A stretch of DNA of 64,000 nucleotides from Paraburkholderia caribensis (GTDB lineage Bacteria > Pseudomonadota > Gammaproteobacteria > Burkholderiales > Burkholderiaceae): positions 1,736,001-1,800,000 of the forward strand of contig NZ_CP026102.1 of the NCBI RefSeq assembly GCF_002902945.1, given 5' to 3'. Of the stretch, positions 8,508 through 17,533 are shown in pieces (the first letter of the stretch is position 1; every line of letters begins with the position of its first letter). A program made the translations under genes and the position numbers. A model generated the notes under the pieces. It did not search any database, was not told the DNA's origin, and saw only the letters and a list, made by a program, of their open reading frames with translations.

Positions 8508-9796
8508 ATCGGCCGAGCCTCCCTCGACGTTTCCCCAACGAACAACTGCCTCGGACGCCCGATCTTTTGCTCCGGATCAGCGATCATTTCATTCCACTGC
8601 GCGATCCACCCCACAGTCCGCGCAAGCGAGAAAATACAAGTGAACATCGCAGTCGGAATACCCAACGCACGCTGCACGATCCCCGAGTAAAAATCGACGT
8701 TCGGATACAGCTTCCGCGATACGAAGTATTCGTCCTCCAGCGCGATCTTTTCCAGCGCCATCGCAAGCTTGAACAGCGGGTCGTCGTGCAGCCCAAGTTC
8801 GTTCAGCACTTCATGGCAAGTCTCGCGCATCAGCTTCGCGCGCGGATCGTAATTCTTGTACACACGGTGACCGAAACCCATCAGCTTCACACCCGAGTTC
8901 TTGTCCTTCACCTGCTCGATGAACTTCGGAATGTTGTCGACGGAACCGATCTCTTCCAGCATGTTCAGCGCCGCTTCGTTCGCGCCGCCGTGCGCCGGGC
9001 CCCATAGACACGCGATCCCCGCCGCGATGCACGCAAACGGATTCGCACCCGACGAGCCCGCCAGACGAACCGTGGACGTCGACGCATTCTGCTCATGGTC
9101 CGCATGCAGAATCAGGATACGGTCCAGCGCGCGCACCAACACTTCGTTGACCTTGTACTCCTCGGCCGGGGTCGAGAACATCATGTGCATGAAATTCGCG
9201 CTGTACGACAGATCGTTGCGCGGATACACGAACGGCTGGCCGATCGAATACTTGTACGCCATCGCGACCAGCGTCGGCAGCTTGGCGATCATGCGGATCG
9301 CGGACACGTCGCGATGCGTCGGGTCGGAAATATCGAGCGAGTCGTGATAGAACGCCGACAGCGCGCCAACGGCGGCAACGAGGATCGCCATCGGGTGCGC
9401 GTCGCGGCGGAAGCCACGGAAGAAAAAGTGCATCTGCTCATGCACCATCGTGTGCTTCGTCACGGTGTCTTCGAATTCCGCCTTCTGCTCCAGAGTAGGC
9501 AGTTCGCCTTTCAGCAGCAGATAGCATGTTTCGAGAAAGTCCGCATTCTGTGCGAGGTTATCGATCGGATAGCCGCGATACAGCAACTCGCCCTTGTCGC
9601 CGTCGATATACGTGATAGCCGAATTGCACGACGCCGTCGACATGAAGCCCGGATCGTAAGTGAATTTGCCCGTTTGCCCGTACAGCTTGCGAATGTCGAT
9701 GACATCAGGACCCAACGATCCTTTATAAACGGGCAGTTCGATCTTCTCGTCGCTATCGGAGAACGACAGCGTGGCTTTAGTCGTTGATACGTTCAT
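8495..9796 (-). CDS. gltA: Citrate synthase, type II
   Basis: A 433-residue enzyme condensing oxaloacetate and acetyl-CoA to citrate in the TCA cycle. The N-terminal small domain of Gram-negative hexameric (NADH-sensitive) enzymes is present, with DVIDIRKLYGQTGKFTYDPG. Active-site regions are GPAHGGANEAAL (first His), MGFGHRVYKNYDPRAK (second His) and NVDFYSGIVQRALGIP (Asp). The ATG at 9796 is preceded by GAAAGGAATCCCTG; the frame continues upstream without a credible site. In many Burkholderia gltA follows sdhCDAB; here no sdh genes are adjacent, so this may be a second, independently regulated copy. Confidence 0.93.
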   Translation of the reverse strand: MNVSTTKATLSFSDSDEKIELPVYKGSLGPDVIDIRKLYGQTGKFTYDPGFMSTASCNSAITYIDGDKGELLYRGYPIDNLAQNADFLETCYLLLKGELPTLEQKAEFEDTVTKHTMVHEQMHFFFRGFRRDAHPMAILVAAVGALSAFYHDSLDISDPTHRDVSAIRMIAKLPTLVAMAYKYSIGQPFVYPRNDLSYSANFMHMMFSTPAEEYKVNEVLVRALDRILILHADHEQNASTSTVRLAGSSGANPFACIAAGIACLWGPAHGGANEAALNMLEEIGSVDNIPKFIEQVKDKNSGVKLMGFGHRVYKNYDPRAKLMRETCHEVLNELGLHDDPLFKLAMALEKIALEDEYFVSRKLYPNVDFYSGIVQRALGIPTAMFTCIFSLARTVGWIAQWNEMIADPEQKIGRPRQLFVGETSREARPIARR

Positions 9797-10140
9797 CAGG
9801 GATTCCTTTCGACATTGCATTGCTCTGAACATGCGAGGCCGGATGCGCCGCGCCTCACAACGCACCCGGACAACAATCGTGCGCGCCGGCTAGTACGCGT
9901 TTTGCCGCACCGGCAGCCCTCAGCATTCTAAGACGCGCACGGCGTTTGATTGCATCCCTCGCGCGCAACAATCCATCTCGCACCAAGCAATACTCGACCA
10001 GCCGGCAAGGCTTCGCATCGACAGACAAATGAAAGTAAGCGCACCCGCAGCAACAATGTTTTGCTTTACGCAAGACGCCAAACGCGATCGCGTCTGAGAT
10101 ACTGAACCCGTGTTTAGCTTCCCCTGCAAACACATTGCTG
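9797..10140. other. Divergent promoter region between gltA and the 10201 gene
   Basis: No protein-coding signature is visible. The region must contain the gltA promoter (minus) and whatever promoter drives the hairpin and gene at 10146-10602 (plus). I see no defined operator. Confidence 0.4.
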
Positions 10141-10145
10141 TCTTG

Positions 10146-10175
10146 GACCCGCCACTGAAACGGCGGGTCTTTTTT
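10146..10175 (+). terminator. Terminator-like hairpin in the leader of the 10201 gene
   Basis: GACCCGCC (10146-10153) pairs perfectly with GGCGGGTC (10162-10169) across an 8-base loop, followed by six T. It lies 25 bases upstream of a plus-strand start codon with no plus-strand gene before it. It could end a short RNA or attenuate the downstream gene. Confidence 0.6.
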
Positions 10176-10200
10176 AAAGTCAGACACAGGAATAACCACA

Positions 10201-10602
10201 ATGAACATGAACCTCGACACGCTCTTTCCCGCGACCGAAGAAGCCGAAGACATCGCTGTCACGGCGCTGAACCACCAGGACATCGTACTGGCGATGTCGG
10301 CCGCACTCGCCTCGGAAAAGGTCGCCGTGCTGCACATGCTGTATCCGCGCACCGACGCGCGCACGCATCGCAGCCTCGACGAACTGGTCGACCGTCTGCA
10401 TGGACATGGCCTGCATCAGGTCGCGCGGCTCGTCTCGCAGGAAGCGCACTATCTCGTGTTCAAGGAACCCGCCAAGGCGTGGAAGGCATTCAACGAAATC
10501 CGCCACGACTCGCTCGCAATCGGCGTGCATCTGTACTATTGCGGCCTCATCGGCGAAGGCGCCGAGCGCGCGCTCGACATCGACGCGCACGCTAAAGACT
10601 GA
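10201..10602 (+). CDS. Small hypothetical protein
   Basis: A 133-residue acidic, soluble, probably helical protein that I cannot assign to a named family. Visible features are ALNHQDIVLAMSAALASEK, a DARTHRSLDELVDRLH helix and AKAWKAFNEIRHDSLAIG. There is no signal peptide, membrane segment or cysteine motif beyond a single Cys near the C-terminus. The ATG at 10201 has AGGAATAACCACA in front and codon use matches neighbouring genes, which supports real coding. The strong hairpin immediately upstream suggests leader-mediated control. It is convergent with the alpha/beta hydrolase at 10618. Confidence 0.7.
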   Translation: MNMNLDTLFPATEEAEDIAVTALNHQDIVLAMSAALASEKVAVLHMLYPRTDARTHRSLDELVDRLHGHGLHQVARLVSQEAHYLVFKEPAKAWKAFNEIRHDSLAIGVHLYYCGLIGEGAERALDIDAHAKD

Positions 10603-10617
10603 TGCTTTAAAAGAAGC

Positions 10618-11469
10618 TCAACGCGTACCTTGAATGAACGCGTCGACGAAGCGGTTGAAGGCGGCAGGATGCGCGAGGTTCATCCCATGCGATGCGCCCA
10701 TCACCGTTTCGCGCCGCGCGTCCGGCAGCCATGACGCGAGCGTTTCGGCCGCGCGCCGGAACATCAGCGGACTCTTCTCGCCGTCGATCAGCAGCACGGG
10801 GCACTTCACGTCATTTGCGCTCTCAGGCGTATAAGCAGGCAGCGGATCGCGAAACTGGCGCGCGAGCGTATGCGCGTTGTCGGTCGCCATGCGCCGGAAG
10901 GCGGGGGTGCTCTTCGCCCAGAAACCCGGGCGGCTCACGGAATCGACGAACAGCTGAAGGCCGGCGTCGACCTGCCCTTCTTCGATCAGTTGCGCGGCAC
11001 GCGCGCGTAGCGCATTGACCGTCTCCGGCAGGCTCGCCGGCGCGCGTCCCGCAATCTGCAATGGCCCGCCGGGATCGGCGAGCGTCAGCGTCTTCACGTG
11101 CTGGCGATGATGCCGCGCGAAGTGATACGCGACACAGCCGCCGCGCGAATGACCCACGACATGCGCAGGCCCCGCGCCGAAGCGCTCGATGAACTGCGCG
11201 ACCTCATCGGCATGATTGCGCCAGCTGAACGGGATCGCGGCGGGCGTTTCGACAGCGGGCCAATAATGCGTGAGGCTCACGGCCACGCATCGATAACGCT
11301 TCGACAGACCCGCGAGTTGCGGCTCCCAATAGCGGTAGTCGCACAGCGAGCCGTGCACGAACAGCAGCAGTTCGCCCTCGCCCTGTTCGACGTACGGCAT
11401 GCGCAAGCCGTTGGGCAATTCGATGGAAAGCGTGGATGAAGCGGAAGTCTGATTCACTGAGAGAGGCAA
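10618..11469 (-). CDS. Alpha/beta hydrolase
   Basis: A 283-residue alpha/beta-hydrolase-fold protein. The oxyanion-hole HG is in LLLFVHGSLCDYRYWEP, the nucleophile elbow is VVGHSRGGCVAYHFARHH (Ser about residue 109), an acidic residue is in VLLIDGEKSPLMFR, and the catalytic His is in MGASHGMNLAHP. No signal peptide is seen. The sequence resembles generic epoxide-hydrolase or ester-hydrolase relatives of the 3-oxoadipate enol-lactonase group, but nothing fixes the substrate. It is transcribed in the same direction as the MreB-like gene upstream, separated by a hairpin. Confidence 0.8.
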   Translation of the reverse strand: MPLSVNQTSASSTLSIELPNGLRMPYVEQGEGELLLFVHGSLCDYRYWEPQLAGLSKRYRCVAVSLTHYWPAVETPAAIPFSWRNHADEVAQFIERFGAGPAHVVGHSRGGCVAYHFARHHRQHVKTLTLADPGGPLQIAGRAPASLPETVNALRARAAQLIEEGQVDAGLQLFVDSVSRPGFWAKSTPAFRRMATDNAHTLARQFRDPLPAYTPESANDVKCPVLLIDGEKSPLMFRRAAETLASWLPDARRETVMGASHGMNLAHPAAFNRFVDAFIQGTR

Positions 11470-11472
11470 ATG

Positions 11473-11504
11473 AAAAGGCGCGCATTATCCATGATTTGCG
11501 CGCC
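11473..11504 (-). terminator. Probable terminator downstream of the mreB-like gene
   Basis: On the minus strand GGCGCGC and GCGCGCC (7 bp arms, 14-base loop) are followed by TTTT. It lies between the mreB-like stop and the hydrolase start. Confidence 0.45.
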
Positions 11505-11584
11505 GCAAAAGCCTCATTTTCACATGACGCCGGCACTCACGCGCGCGACGGAAAGCACGCTGTAAGCAATGTCAAACGATTGCG

Positions 11585-12637
11585 TCAGTCGTACGCGGCG
11601 GAATCGAGCAGCCCTGCGCTCGCCGCCGCACCGGCGCCACGCACGGCGCACGTGAGCGGTTCGTCGGCGACGCGCACCTCGAGGCCCAGCTCATTGCTGA
11701 AATAGCGCGCGAGATTGCCGAGCAGCGCGCCGCCGCCCGTCAGCACGATGCCTGCGTCCGCGATATCGGTGACGAGTTCGGGCGGCGCGTTTTCCAGCGC
11801 GGCCTTGACGGCCACCAGCACCTGGCGCAGCGGCGCGGCGATCGCGTCGACCACGTCCTGCGTCGACAGCTCGACCGTGCGGGGCAGGCCGTCGTCGACG
11901 CCGCGCCCCGTCGCGCGCATCGTGTCCGGCGGCACGACGGCAAGCGCCGAACCGATGGTCTTCTTCACATGCTCGGCGGTCTGCTCGCCGAGCAGCACGC
12001 CGAAGTTGTTGCGCACATGCTTGATGATGGCGGCATCCAGCTGATCGCCGCCGACACGGATCGAGCCGCTGTACGCCGTGCCGCCCAACGCGATCACGCC
12101 GATTTCCGTGGTGCCGCCGCCGATATCGACCACCATCGAGCCCGTCGCCGACGACACCGGCAAGCCCGCGCCGACGGCCGACGCGAGCGATTCATCGATC
12201 AGGTTCACCTTCCACGCCCCTGCGGCAGCCGCCGCCTCGCGGATCGCGCGGCGTTCCACCTGGGTCGCGCTGGCCGGGACGCAGATCGTGAACGCCGCGC
12301 GACGCCCGAAGAGCGGACGCGGGCGAGCCATATCGACGAACTGCCGGATCATGTGCTCGGCGGCGGAGAAATTGGCGATCACGCCGTGGCGCATCGGCCG
12401 CACCGCTTCGAGGTTGACGGGCACGCGGCCGAGCATCTGCTTGGCCTCGCTGCCCACCAGCGCGACGCGCCTGCGTCCCGCCGACTCCTGCTTGTCGAAG
12501 CACACCACGGACGGCTCGTTGAGCACGATGCCGCCGTCGTCGGTATAGATCAGCGTATTGGCAGTGCCGAGATCGACCGCCACGGACGAGCGGAAAAGGC
12601 GCCCAAAAAGCGATGACTGCGCATTCGATCTGGCCAT
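11585..12637 (-). CDS. MreB-like actin-family protein, orphan paralogue
   Basis: A 350-residue MreB/MbL-type actin homologue. Phosphate-1 motif SVAVDLGTANTLIY, MVVDIGGGTTEIGVIAL (phosphate 2) and GIVLTGGGALLGNLARY (adenosine) are intact, so ATP binding is expected. MreB forms membrane-associated filaments that guide cell-wall synthesis. The gene is not next to mreCD, pbp2 or rodA, which normally accompany mreB, and its N-terminus (MARSNAQSSLFGRLFRSS) is slightly basic. A second MreB-like protein outside the mre operon suggests a specialised or conditional role. The ATG at 12637 is chosen because the upstream extension has no MreB character. Confidence 0.85.
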   Translation of the reverse strand: MARSNAQSSLFGRLFRSSVAVDLGTANTLIYTDDGGIVLNEPSVVCFDKQESAGRRRVALVGSEAKQMLGRVPVNLEAVRPMRHGVIANFSAAEHMIRQFVDMARPRPLFGRRAAFTICVPASATQVERRAIREAAAAAGAWKVNLIDESLASAVGAGLPVSSATGSMVVDIGGGTTEIGVIALGGTAYSGSIRVGGDQLDAAIIKHVRNNFGVLLGEQTAEHVKKTIGSALAVVPPDTMRATGRGVDDGLPRTVELSTQDVVDAIAAPLRQVLVAVKAALENAPPELVTDIADAGIVLTGGGALLGNLARYFSNELGLEVRVADEPLTCAVRGAGAAASAGLLDSAAYD

Positions 12638-12860
12638 GTTCAGGCTCTTTTGAAAGAAGTGAGCTGCGTTGCAAGCAGCGAAAACGTCAAACGTACGGCG
12701 CAGCAATGCTGCGCGTGCGTTCCTCGGAAACTTTTTCCGGCTCTTGATCGCATATCGGCAGATGCCAGGCGAACTTTAGGAGAATGATTTCGAAAACGTC
12801 TTACGGCCGCTTACATGCGGTCGAAAGACGTATCGCGCTGAGGAGGGGAATGCGAAGGAA

Positions 12861-13520
12861 TCAGCTGCGAGCAAGCGGCGCAAGCGCGCGCACGAGGGTT
12901 TCGCGGCCCAGCGCCACGCCTTCGCCGGAAATCGTGTGGCCGACGCCCGGCAGTGCGAACGCCTCGACGTCGAAGCCCGCGTCGTGCAGCGCAATGGCCG
13001 CACGTTCGGTTTCTTCGACGGGGATCACCGCATCGTCTTCACCGTGAATCAGCGTCACGGGCGTGGCGCTCTTCGCGGTGACGGGCGACGCGAGCCGCCC
13101 GGAAAACGCGACCACCACGGCTGCGCCTTGCGGATTCGTCGCCACGTGATGCAGCGACATCATCGAACCTTGCGAAAAGCCCACTAGCGCGAGCTGGCCG
13201 TAGCCGAGGCCCTGATGTGCAAGCTCGGCGTCGAGCATCTTGTGCAGCGCGGGCCACGCAGCCGCGACGCGCCCCGGACGGTTCTGCTCGTCGACATCGC
13301 GCAGGCTGAACCACTGACGCCCGCCGAAGCCGCCGTCGAACGGCTCGCTACCGTCGAGCGACGTGAAGGCCGTTTGCGGCAGCGCTTCGCGCCAGATATC
13401 CGCGAGCGGCACGAGGTCCTGAGCATTGCTGCCGACGCCATGCAGCAGCACGACCAGCGAAGTCGCAGGTCCCGCGGCGGGTGCGAGCCGCCAGCCGTTG
13501 TCGAATTGTTCCCAGGCCAT
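12861..13520 (-). CDS. Phospholipase/carboxylesterase family serine esterase
   Basis: A 219-residue alpha/beta hydrolase of the carboxylesterase/acyl-protein-thioesterase type. The oxyanion region is LVVLLHGVGSNAQDLVPLA, the nucleophile elbow ALVGFSQGSMMSLH, the acid TLIHGEDDAVIPV and the catalytic His GVGHTISGEG. It is soluble, with no signal peptide. The ATG at 13520 (MAWEQFDNGWRL) is preferred because the GAAAGG upstream is 9 bases away; the ATG 9 bases earlier sits on that sequence. It is transcribed divergently from the DHA2 pump gene. Confidence 0.85.
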   Translation of the reverse strand: MAWEQFDNGWRLAPAAGPATSLVVLLHGVGSNAQDLVPLADIWREALPQTAFTSLDGSEPFDGGFGGRQWFSLRDVDEQNRPGRVAAAWPALHKMLDAELAHQGLGYGQLALVGFSQGSMMSLHHVATNPQGAAVVVAFSGRLASPVTAKSATPVTLIHGEDDAVIPVEETERAAIALHDAGFDVEAFALPGVGHTISGEGVALGRETLVRALAPLARS

Positions 13521-13846
13521 CGCCTTCATCCTTTCACTTTCATATTGCGCGGCGCGCACCGCGGGCCTTGCGCCGCTGCCCGATCAGGCATCGCCCGCGA
13601 AGGCGGGAGCATACGACGCGCCCCGTATTTTTGCGTGCTTTTCACGCAAAACGTCTGCAGCGCCCAACACCTGACATCGGCGCACGGCTCGGCACTGGAC
13701 AACGCATTTCTGATTCGCTCTGCGCCGCGCGCCTGGGCACCTGGCCGATGCCGTTCGGCGCTTGCGACTATCATCGCGATGATGCGCCGCGCGAGCCTGC
13801 CCGGCAACCGATGCCGCGCGACACCTTTTCACCGACGGAGACCCGC

Positions 13847-15463
13847 TTGAGCGAACCGAAACAACCTGACCCGTCGTCCGCCCCGCCGTCCGCCCCTTCG
13901 AAGCCGGCCGGGCCGCCGAGCCCGCCCGCGCCGCCGCCGCTGCAGGGCGGTCAGCTGGCGCTCGCGACCTTCGCCGTCGCGCTGGCCACGTTCATGAACG
14001 TGCTGGACACCTCGATCGCCAACGTTGCAATTCCAACCATTTCGGGCAACCTCGGCGTATCCGTCGATGAAGGCACATGGGTCATCACCGTGTTCGCCGC
14101 ATCGAATGCCGTATCGATTCCGCTGACGGGCTGGTTCACGCAGCGCTTCGGGCAGATCAAGCTGTTCGTGGGCGCGATTCTCGGCTTCGTGATTGCATCG
14201 TGGCTGTGCGGCGTCGCGCCGTCGCTGCCCATTCTGCTGTTCGCGCGCGTGTTGCAGGGCGTGGTCGCGGGGCCGCTGATTCCGCTGTCGCAAGCCATTC
14301 TGCTCAGCTCGTGGCCGAAGGCGAAATCGTCGACGGCGCTCGCGCTATGGGCGATGACGGCGACCGTCGGCCCGATCGCGGGCCCGGCGCTGGGCGGTTG
14401 GATCACGGATAGTTACTCGTGGTCATGGATCTTCTACATCAACATTCCCGTCGGCATTTTCGCGGCGGGCGTCACGTGGATGATCTACCGCTCGCGCGAA
14501 ACGCCGACCCGCAAGCTGCCCATCGACGTCGTCGGCCTCGGCCTTCTGATCACGTGGGTGGCGTCGCTGCAGATCATGCTCGACAAGGGCAAGGACCTCG
14601 ACTGGTTCGGCTCGCCCGTGATCGTCGCGCTTGCGGTCACGGCCGTGATCAGCTTCGCGTTCTTCCTGATCTGGGAACTGACGGAACCGAACCCGATCGT
14701 CGATCTGCGGCTCTTCACGCAGCGCAATTTCCTTGGCGGGACGATCGCCATTTCGGTCGCCTACGGCGTGTTCTTCGGCAACCTCGTGCTATTGCCGCAA
14801 TGGATGCAGGAGTACCTGAACTACCGTTCCGTCGACGCCGGACTCGTCACCGCGCCGCTCGGCATCTTCGCCGTGATACTCGCGCCCGTGATGGGCCGCG
14901 TGCTGCCGCGCTCGGACGCGCGCATCATCGCGACGCTCGCATTCGTCGGCTTTGCGATCGTGTTCTTCATGCGCTCGAACTACGTGGTCGAGATCGACAC
15001 ATGGCATCTGGTGCTGCCCACCTTGCTGCAAGGCATCCCGATGGCAATGTTCTTCGTGCCGCTGACGGCCATCATTCTGTCCGGGCAACCCGGCCCAAAG
15101 GTGCCGGCCGCGGCGGGCCTGTCGAACTTCGTGCGCGTGTTTTGCGGCGCGGTGGGCACGTCGATCGCCGGCACCGCGTGGAATAACCGCACGATCCTTC
15201 ATCACGAACGCCTGACCGAGCAGGCCAACGCCAACAATCCCGTCTTCGCGCAGCAGATCGACAACACGCAGTCGCTGCTGCATGTGAGTCCGTCGACTTC
15301 GAATGCGCTGTTCGATTTCACGGTGAACACGCAGGCCGCGATGATGGGGCTCAACGATATTTTCTACGCGTCGGCGATCATCTTCGTGCTGATCATTCCG
15401 CTCATCTGGATCACGCGGCCCGCGCGCGGCGGCGGTGGCGCGGATGCGTCGGGCGCGCATTGA
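13847..15463 (+). CDS. DHA2-family (EmrB/QacA) drug efflux MFS transporter
   Basis: A 538-residue protein with about 14 membrane segments after a cytoplasmic Pro/Ser-rich N-terminus (PKQPDPSSAPPSAPSKP). DHA2 motifs are present: LDTSIANVAIPTISGNLGVS (motif D1), GWFTQRFGQIKLF (motif A) and ARVLQGVVAGPLIPLSQAIL (motif B). WMTATVGPIAGPALGGW-like motif C follows. It should export drugs or other toxic compounds by proton antiport; no EmrA-type membrane-fusion partner is adjacent. A TTG at 13847 with GGAG six bases upstream is preferred; an ATG at 13811 would add 12 residues. It is convergent with an AraC regulator. Confidence 0.88.
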   Translation: MSEPKQPDPSSAPPSAPSKPAGPPSPPAPPPLQGGQLALATFAVALATFMNVLDTSIANVAIPTISGNLGVSVDEGTWVITVFAASNAVSIPLTGWFTQRFGQIKLFVGAILGFVIASWLCGVAPSLPILLFARVLQGVVAGPLIPLSQAILLSSWPKAKSSTALALWAMTATVGPIAGPALGGWITDSYSWSWIFYINIPVGIFAAGVTWMIYRSRETPTRKLPIDVVGLGLLITWVASLQIMLDKGKDLDWFGSPVIVALAVTAVISFAFFLIWELTEPNPIVDLRLFTQRNFLGGTIAISVAYGVFFGNLVLLPQWMQEYLNYRSVDAGLVTAPLGIFAVILAPVMGRVLPRSDARIIATLAFVGFAIVFFMRSNYVVEIDTWHLVLPTLLQGIPMAMFFVPLTAIILSGQPGPKVPAAAGLSNFVRVFCGAVGTSIAGTAWNNRTILHHERLTEQANANNPVFAQQIDNTQSLLHVSPSTSNALFDFTVNTQAAMMGLNDIFYASAIIFVLIIPLIWITRPARGGGGADASGAH

Positions 15464-15467
15464 TGCC

Positions 15468-15510
15468 GACGCCCGCGCGTGAGCCCTAGCGGAAGAAACG
15501 CGCGGGCGTC
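15468..15510. terminator. Perfect 12 bp inverted repeat between convergent genes
   Basis: GACGCCCGCGCG (15468-15479) and CGCGCGGGCGTC (15499-15510) can form a strong stem between the efflux pump and the AraC gene. There is no T tract, so termination is uncertain; RNA 3'-end protection is another reading. Confidence 0.4.
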
Positions 15511-16241
15511 TCGCCCAGCGCGTCCTTGAACACAGCGATAAACGACGACACATCGCTATAGCCGACCTCGAGCGCCACCTGTGTGACGCTCGCGCCGGTG
15601 CCAAGCCGCATCAACGCAGTCAACAGCCTCAGTTGCTGCCGCCACTGGCCGAAGGTCAGGCCCGTTTCCTTCGTGAAGAGCCGCGCCGCCGTGCGTGCGG
15701 TGATCGACGCCTGCCCGGCGAAATCGTCGAGCACGCCGGGGCGCGCCGGATCGGCAGCGAGCGCGTCGGCAATATGGCGCGCGCGCAGATCGCGCGGATA
15801 TACCAGCGACAGCGCCGCTTCCGTCAGCCTCGGCAGGCGGTCGGCGATCACTGCCAGCAGGCGCAGCTGCTCGGCGTCGGCGGGCGCGGTCGCATCGAAT
15901 CCGGACGCCGCCCCGAGCAACTCGTCCATCAGGCCGCTCACGGCCACCACGCAACAGCGCGCGGGCGCGGGCAGCGCGTTCTCGTCGGCATACAGGATGC
16001 GCAACACGACGGGCGTCGCCGACGACATCCTGTGCAACACGCCCGGCAATATCCAGACAGCGTGATGCGACGGCGCGACCCACAGCCCGCCCTCCGTATG
16101 CACGGCCAGCACGCCTTCCGCGACCTGCACGAACTGCGCGCGGCGCAGGCTCCGCCACGGTTGGTCGAGCGCGTCGTGGCGCACGCCCAGCACGAAAGCA
16201 GAACGGGCAAAAGAATCGGGATCAGGGAGCCCAGCACTCAT
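15486..16241 (-). CDS. AraC-family regulator with cupin sensor domain
   Basis: A 251-residue regulator. Residues 1-110 form an AraC-type cupin ligand domain (VHTEGGLWVAPSHHAVWILP, GVLHRMSS). Residues about 150-251 hold the double helix-turn-helix: ASITARTAARLFTKETGLTF and VTQVALEVGYSDVSSFIAVF, ending GETPARFFR. This layout resembles NimR/YeaM-type regulators that control adjacent MFS efflux genes. Being convergent with the DHA2 pump, it may regulate that gene, but there is no divergent promoter to prove it. Confidence 0.85.
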   Translation of the reverse strand: MSAGLPDPDSFARSAFVLGVRHDALDQPWRSLRRAQFVQVAEGVLAVHTEGGLWVAPSHHAVWILPGVLHRMSSATPVVLRILYADENALPAPARCCVVAVSGLMDELLGAASGFDATAPADAEQLRLLAVIADRLPRLTEAALSLVYPRDLRARHIADALAADPARPGVLDDFAGQASITARTAARLFTKETGLTFGQWRQQLRLLTALMRLGTGASVTQVALEVGYSDVSSFIAVFKDALGETPARFFR

Positions 16242-16336
16242 TGAACGTGTCCGTTTAGCCCTGTTGGGGAGCGAAACCCATCAAGACTAGCATGCAGCGC
16301 GCTTGCATGCTTTATCGCGGTGCAGCAGCGCGGCCG

Positions 16337-16505
16337 GTCCAATAAATATGGGAAAACATCAAAGTCTGCTGGCAATCTTGACCGGAAGGGCGATGGCACC
16401 GTTGGAGTTTCACGCGGCAGACGTGGTCAAAGTTTGCGGCAGCAAATGGGCCACATAAAATCATGTTGCATCGCGCCAGTGCGGAGTTGCGAAAGTTAGC
16501 AGCCC
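16337..16505 (+). repeat. Tn7-like transposon-end array, left copy
   Basis: Three same-orientation iterons: CAAAGTCTGCTG (16360-16371), CAAAGTTTGCGG (16428-16439) and GAAAGTTAGCAG (16491-16502). A diverged but clearly related stretch with the same 68-base first spacing lies at 52062-52220. Shared segments include TCCAATAAATATGG/CCCAACAAATTATGG, CCGTTG-GTTTCACGCG and ACATCAAAGTCTGC. Iterated sites beside a terminal sequence are the arrangement of TnsB-binding ends in Tn7-like elements. No gene occupies 16242-16520. Confidence 0.55.
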
Positions 16506-16520
16506 CGCAGCAGGAACTGG

Positions 16521-17459
16521 CTAGAGCAGATCCAAAATCCTCTCAGGGCTAATAAACTCATATCGGTAGGCGGTATCCGTGCGCCGGATAAAGCCGGCGC
16601 ACGGATAAGGGAAGTGCGCTGGCAGGATTAGCGTATCGGAGTCGGCGTGCGTTTCGAAAAAAATTCGCCGGGATTGACGAGACTGCTCGGGGTCGACGCA
16701 AAATCGGGTGTTCCAGTCGGGGTTTTCGCACTGAATGGCCGTATGGAACAGGTCCCCCGAAATCACCGCGCGCTGTCCGTCGCTTTCTATGCGAACCCCA
16801 ACGTGTCCTGGCGTATGTCCCGGGAGCGGGATCACGCAAATCGACGGAGTGATCACATGCCTCGCATTGATGAAATCGGCTACTCCGAACTCGAACAGCG
16901 GGAGGATGCTATCCCCGACGTAGTCACCCGTACGTTCGAGCGGAGACGTTGCTGAGTCACTCGTCCAGAATTCGAACTCTTCGTCGACGAACAGGTATCG
17001 CGCCCGCGGGAACGTGGGCCGCCATCCGCCGTCGGCGTAGTAGGTGTTACAACCGACATGATCGACATGCAGATGCGTGGAAAGCACCAGGTCGACGTCG
17101 TCGACACGGATACCCGTCGCCTGCAGCCGGCTCAGCCAGCCGAAACGGGCGTCGTTGAATTCGCCTCGCGCTCTGAGCTTGCAGTCCCCGACGCAGGTAT
17201 CCACCAACAGCGTGGTACCCTCGCTTTCGATGAGAAAGCCCTGGATAGCGACGACGAACCGCCCGCTGCTCACGTCGTAGAGTTTGGAATCCGAAGCGGC
17301 GACGGACTCCGACATGGAGTGCTCCGTCGCCTGGGGATAGAGTTCCTGCCATCGCAGTAGCGGCGCGACTGACTCCGCTATTACGGTGACTTTGACAGCA
17401 CCGATTTTCAACTGGTACGCAAGCGGCTGATGCGGACGGGAAGCCGAGAGGGTTTGCAT
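16521..17459 (-). CDS. MBL-fold metallo-hydrolase
   Basis: A 312-residue metallo-beta-lactamase-fold enzyme of the AHL-lactonase/alkylsulfatase-like hydrolase group. The metal-binding motif is STHLHVDHVGCN; further ligands are in LPGHTPGHVGV, ISGDLFHTAIQ and LPAHFPYPCAG. It is soluble with no signal peptide. It is the last gene of the catabolic run, 75 bp after nbaI, and borders the transposon-end array. It might hydrolyse an ester, lactone or thioester produced by the pathway; which one is unknown. It is not required by the classical 3-hydroxyanthranilate route. Confidence 0.85.
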   Translation of the reverse strand: MQTLSASRPHQPLAYQLKIGAVKVTVIAESVAPLLRWQELYPQATEHSMSESVAASDSKLYDVSSGRFVVAIQGFLIESEGTTLLVDTCVGDCKLRARGEFNDARFGWLSRLQATGIRVDDVDLVLSTHLHVDHVGCNTYYADGGWRPTFPRARYLFVDEEFEFWTSDSATSPLERTGDYVGDSILPLFEFGVADFINARHVITPSICVIPLPGHTPGHVGVRIESDGQRAVISGDLFHTAIQCENPDWNTRFCVDPEQSRQSRRIFFETHADSDTLILPAHFPYPCAGFIRRTDTAYRYEFISPERILDLL

Positions 17460-17533
17460 GATGGTCGACCAGAATCGCAGCTACTCGCTGCGACTATCAA
17501 AAGGACACGAGGCGACGCCTCCGTCACAACGGC

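Noticed and set aside
13481..13846. N-terminal extension of the DHA2 pump frame
   Set aside because: It is Arg-rich, overlaps the divergent esterase promoter and lacks a ribosome site; TTG 13847 has one.
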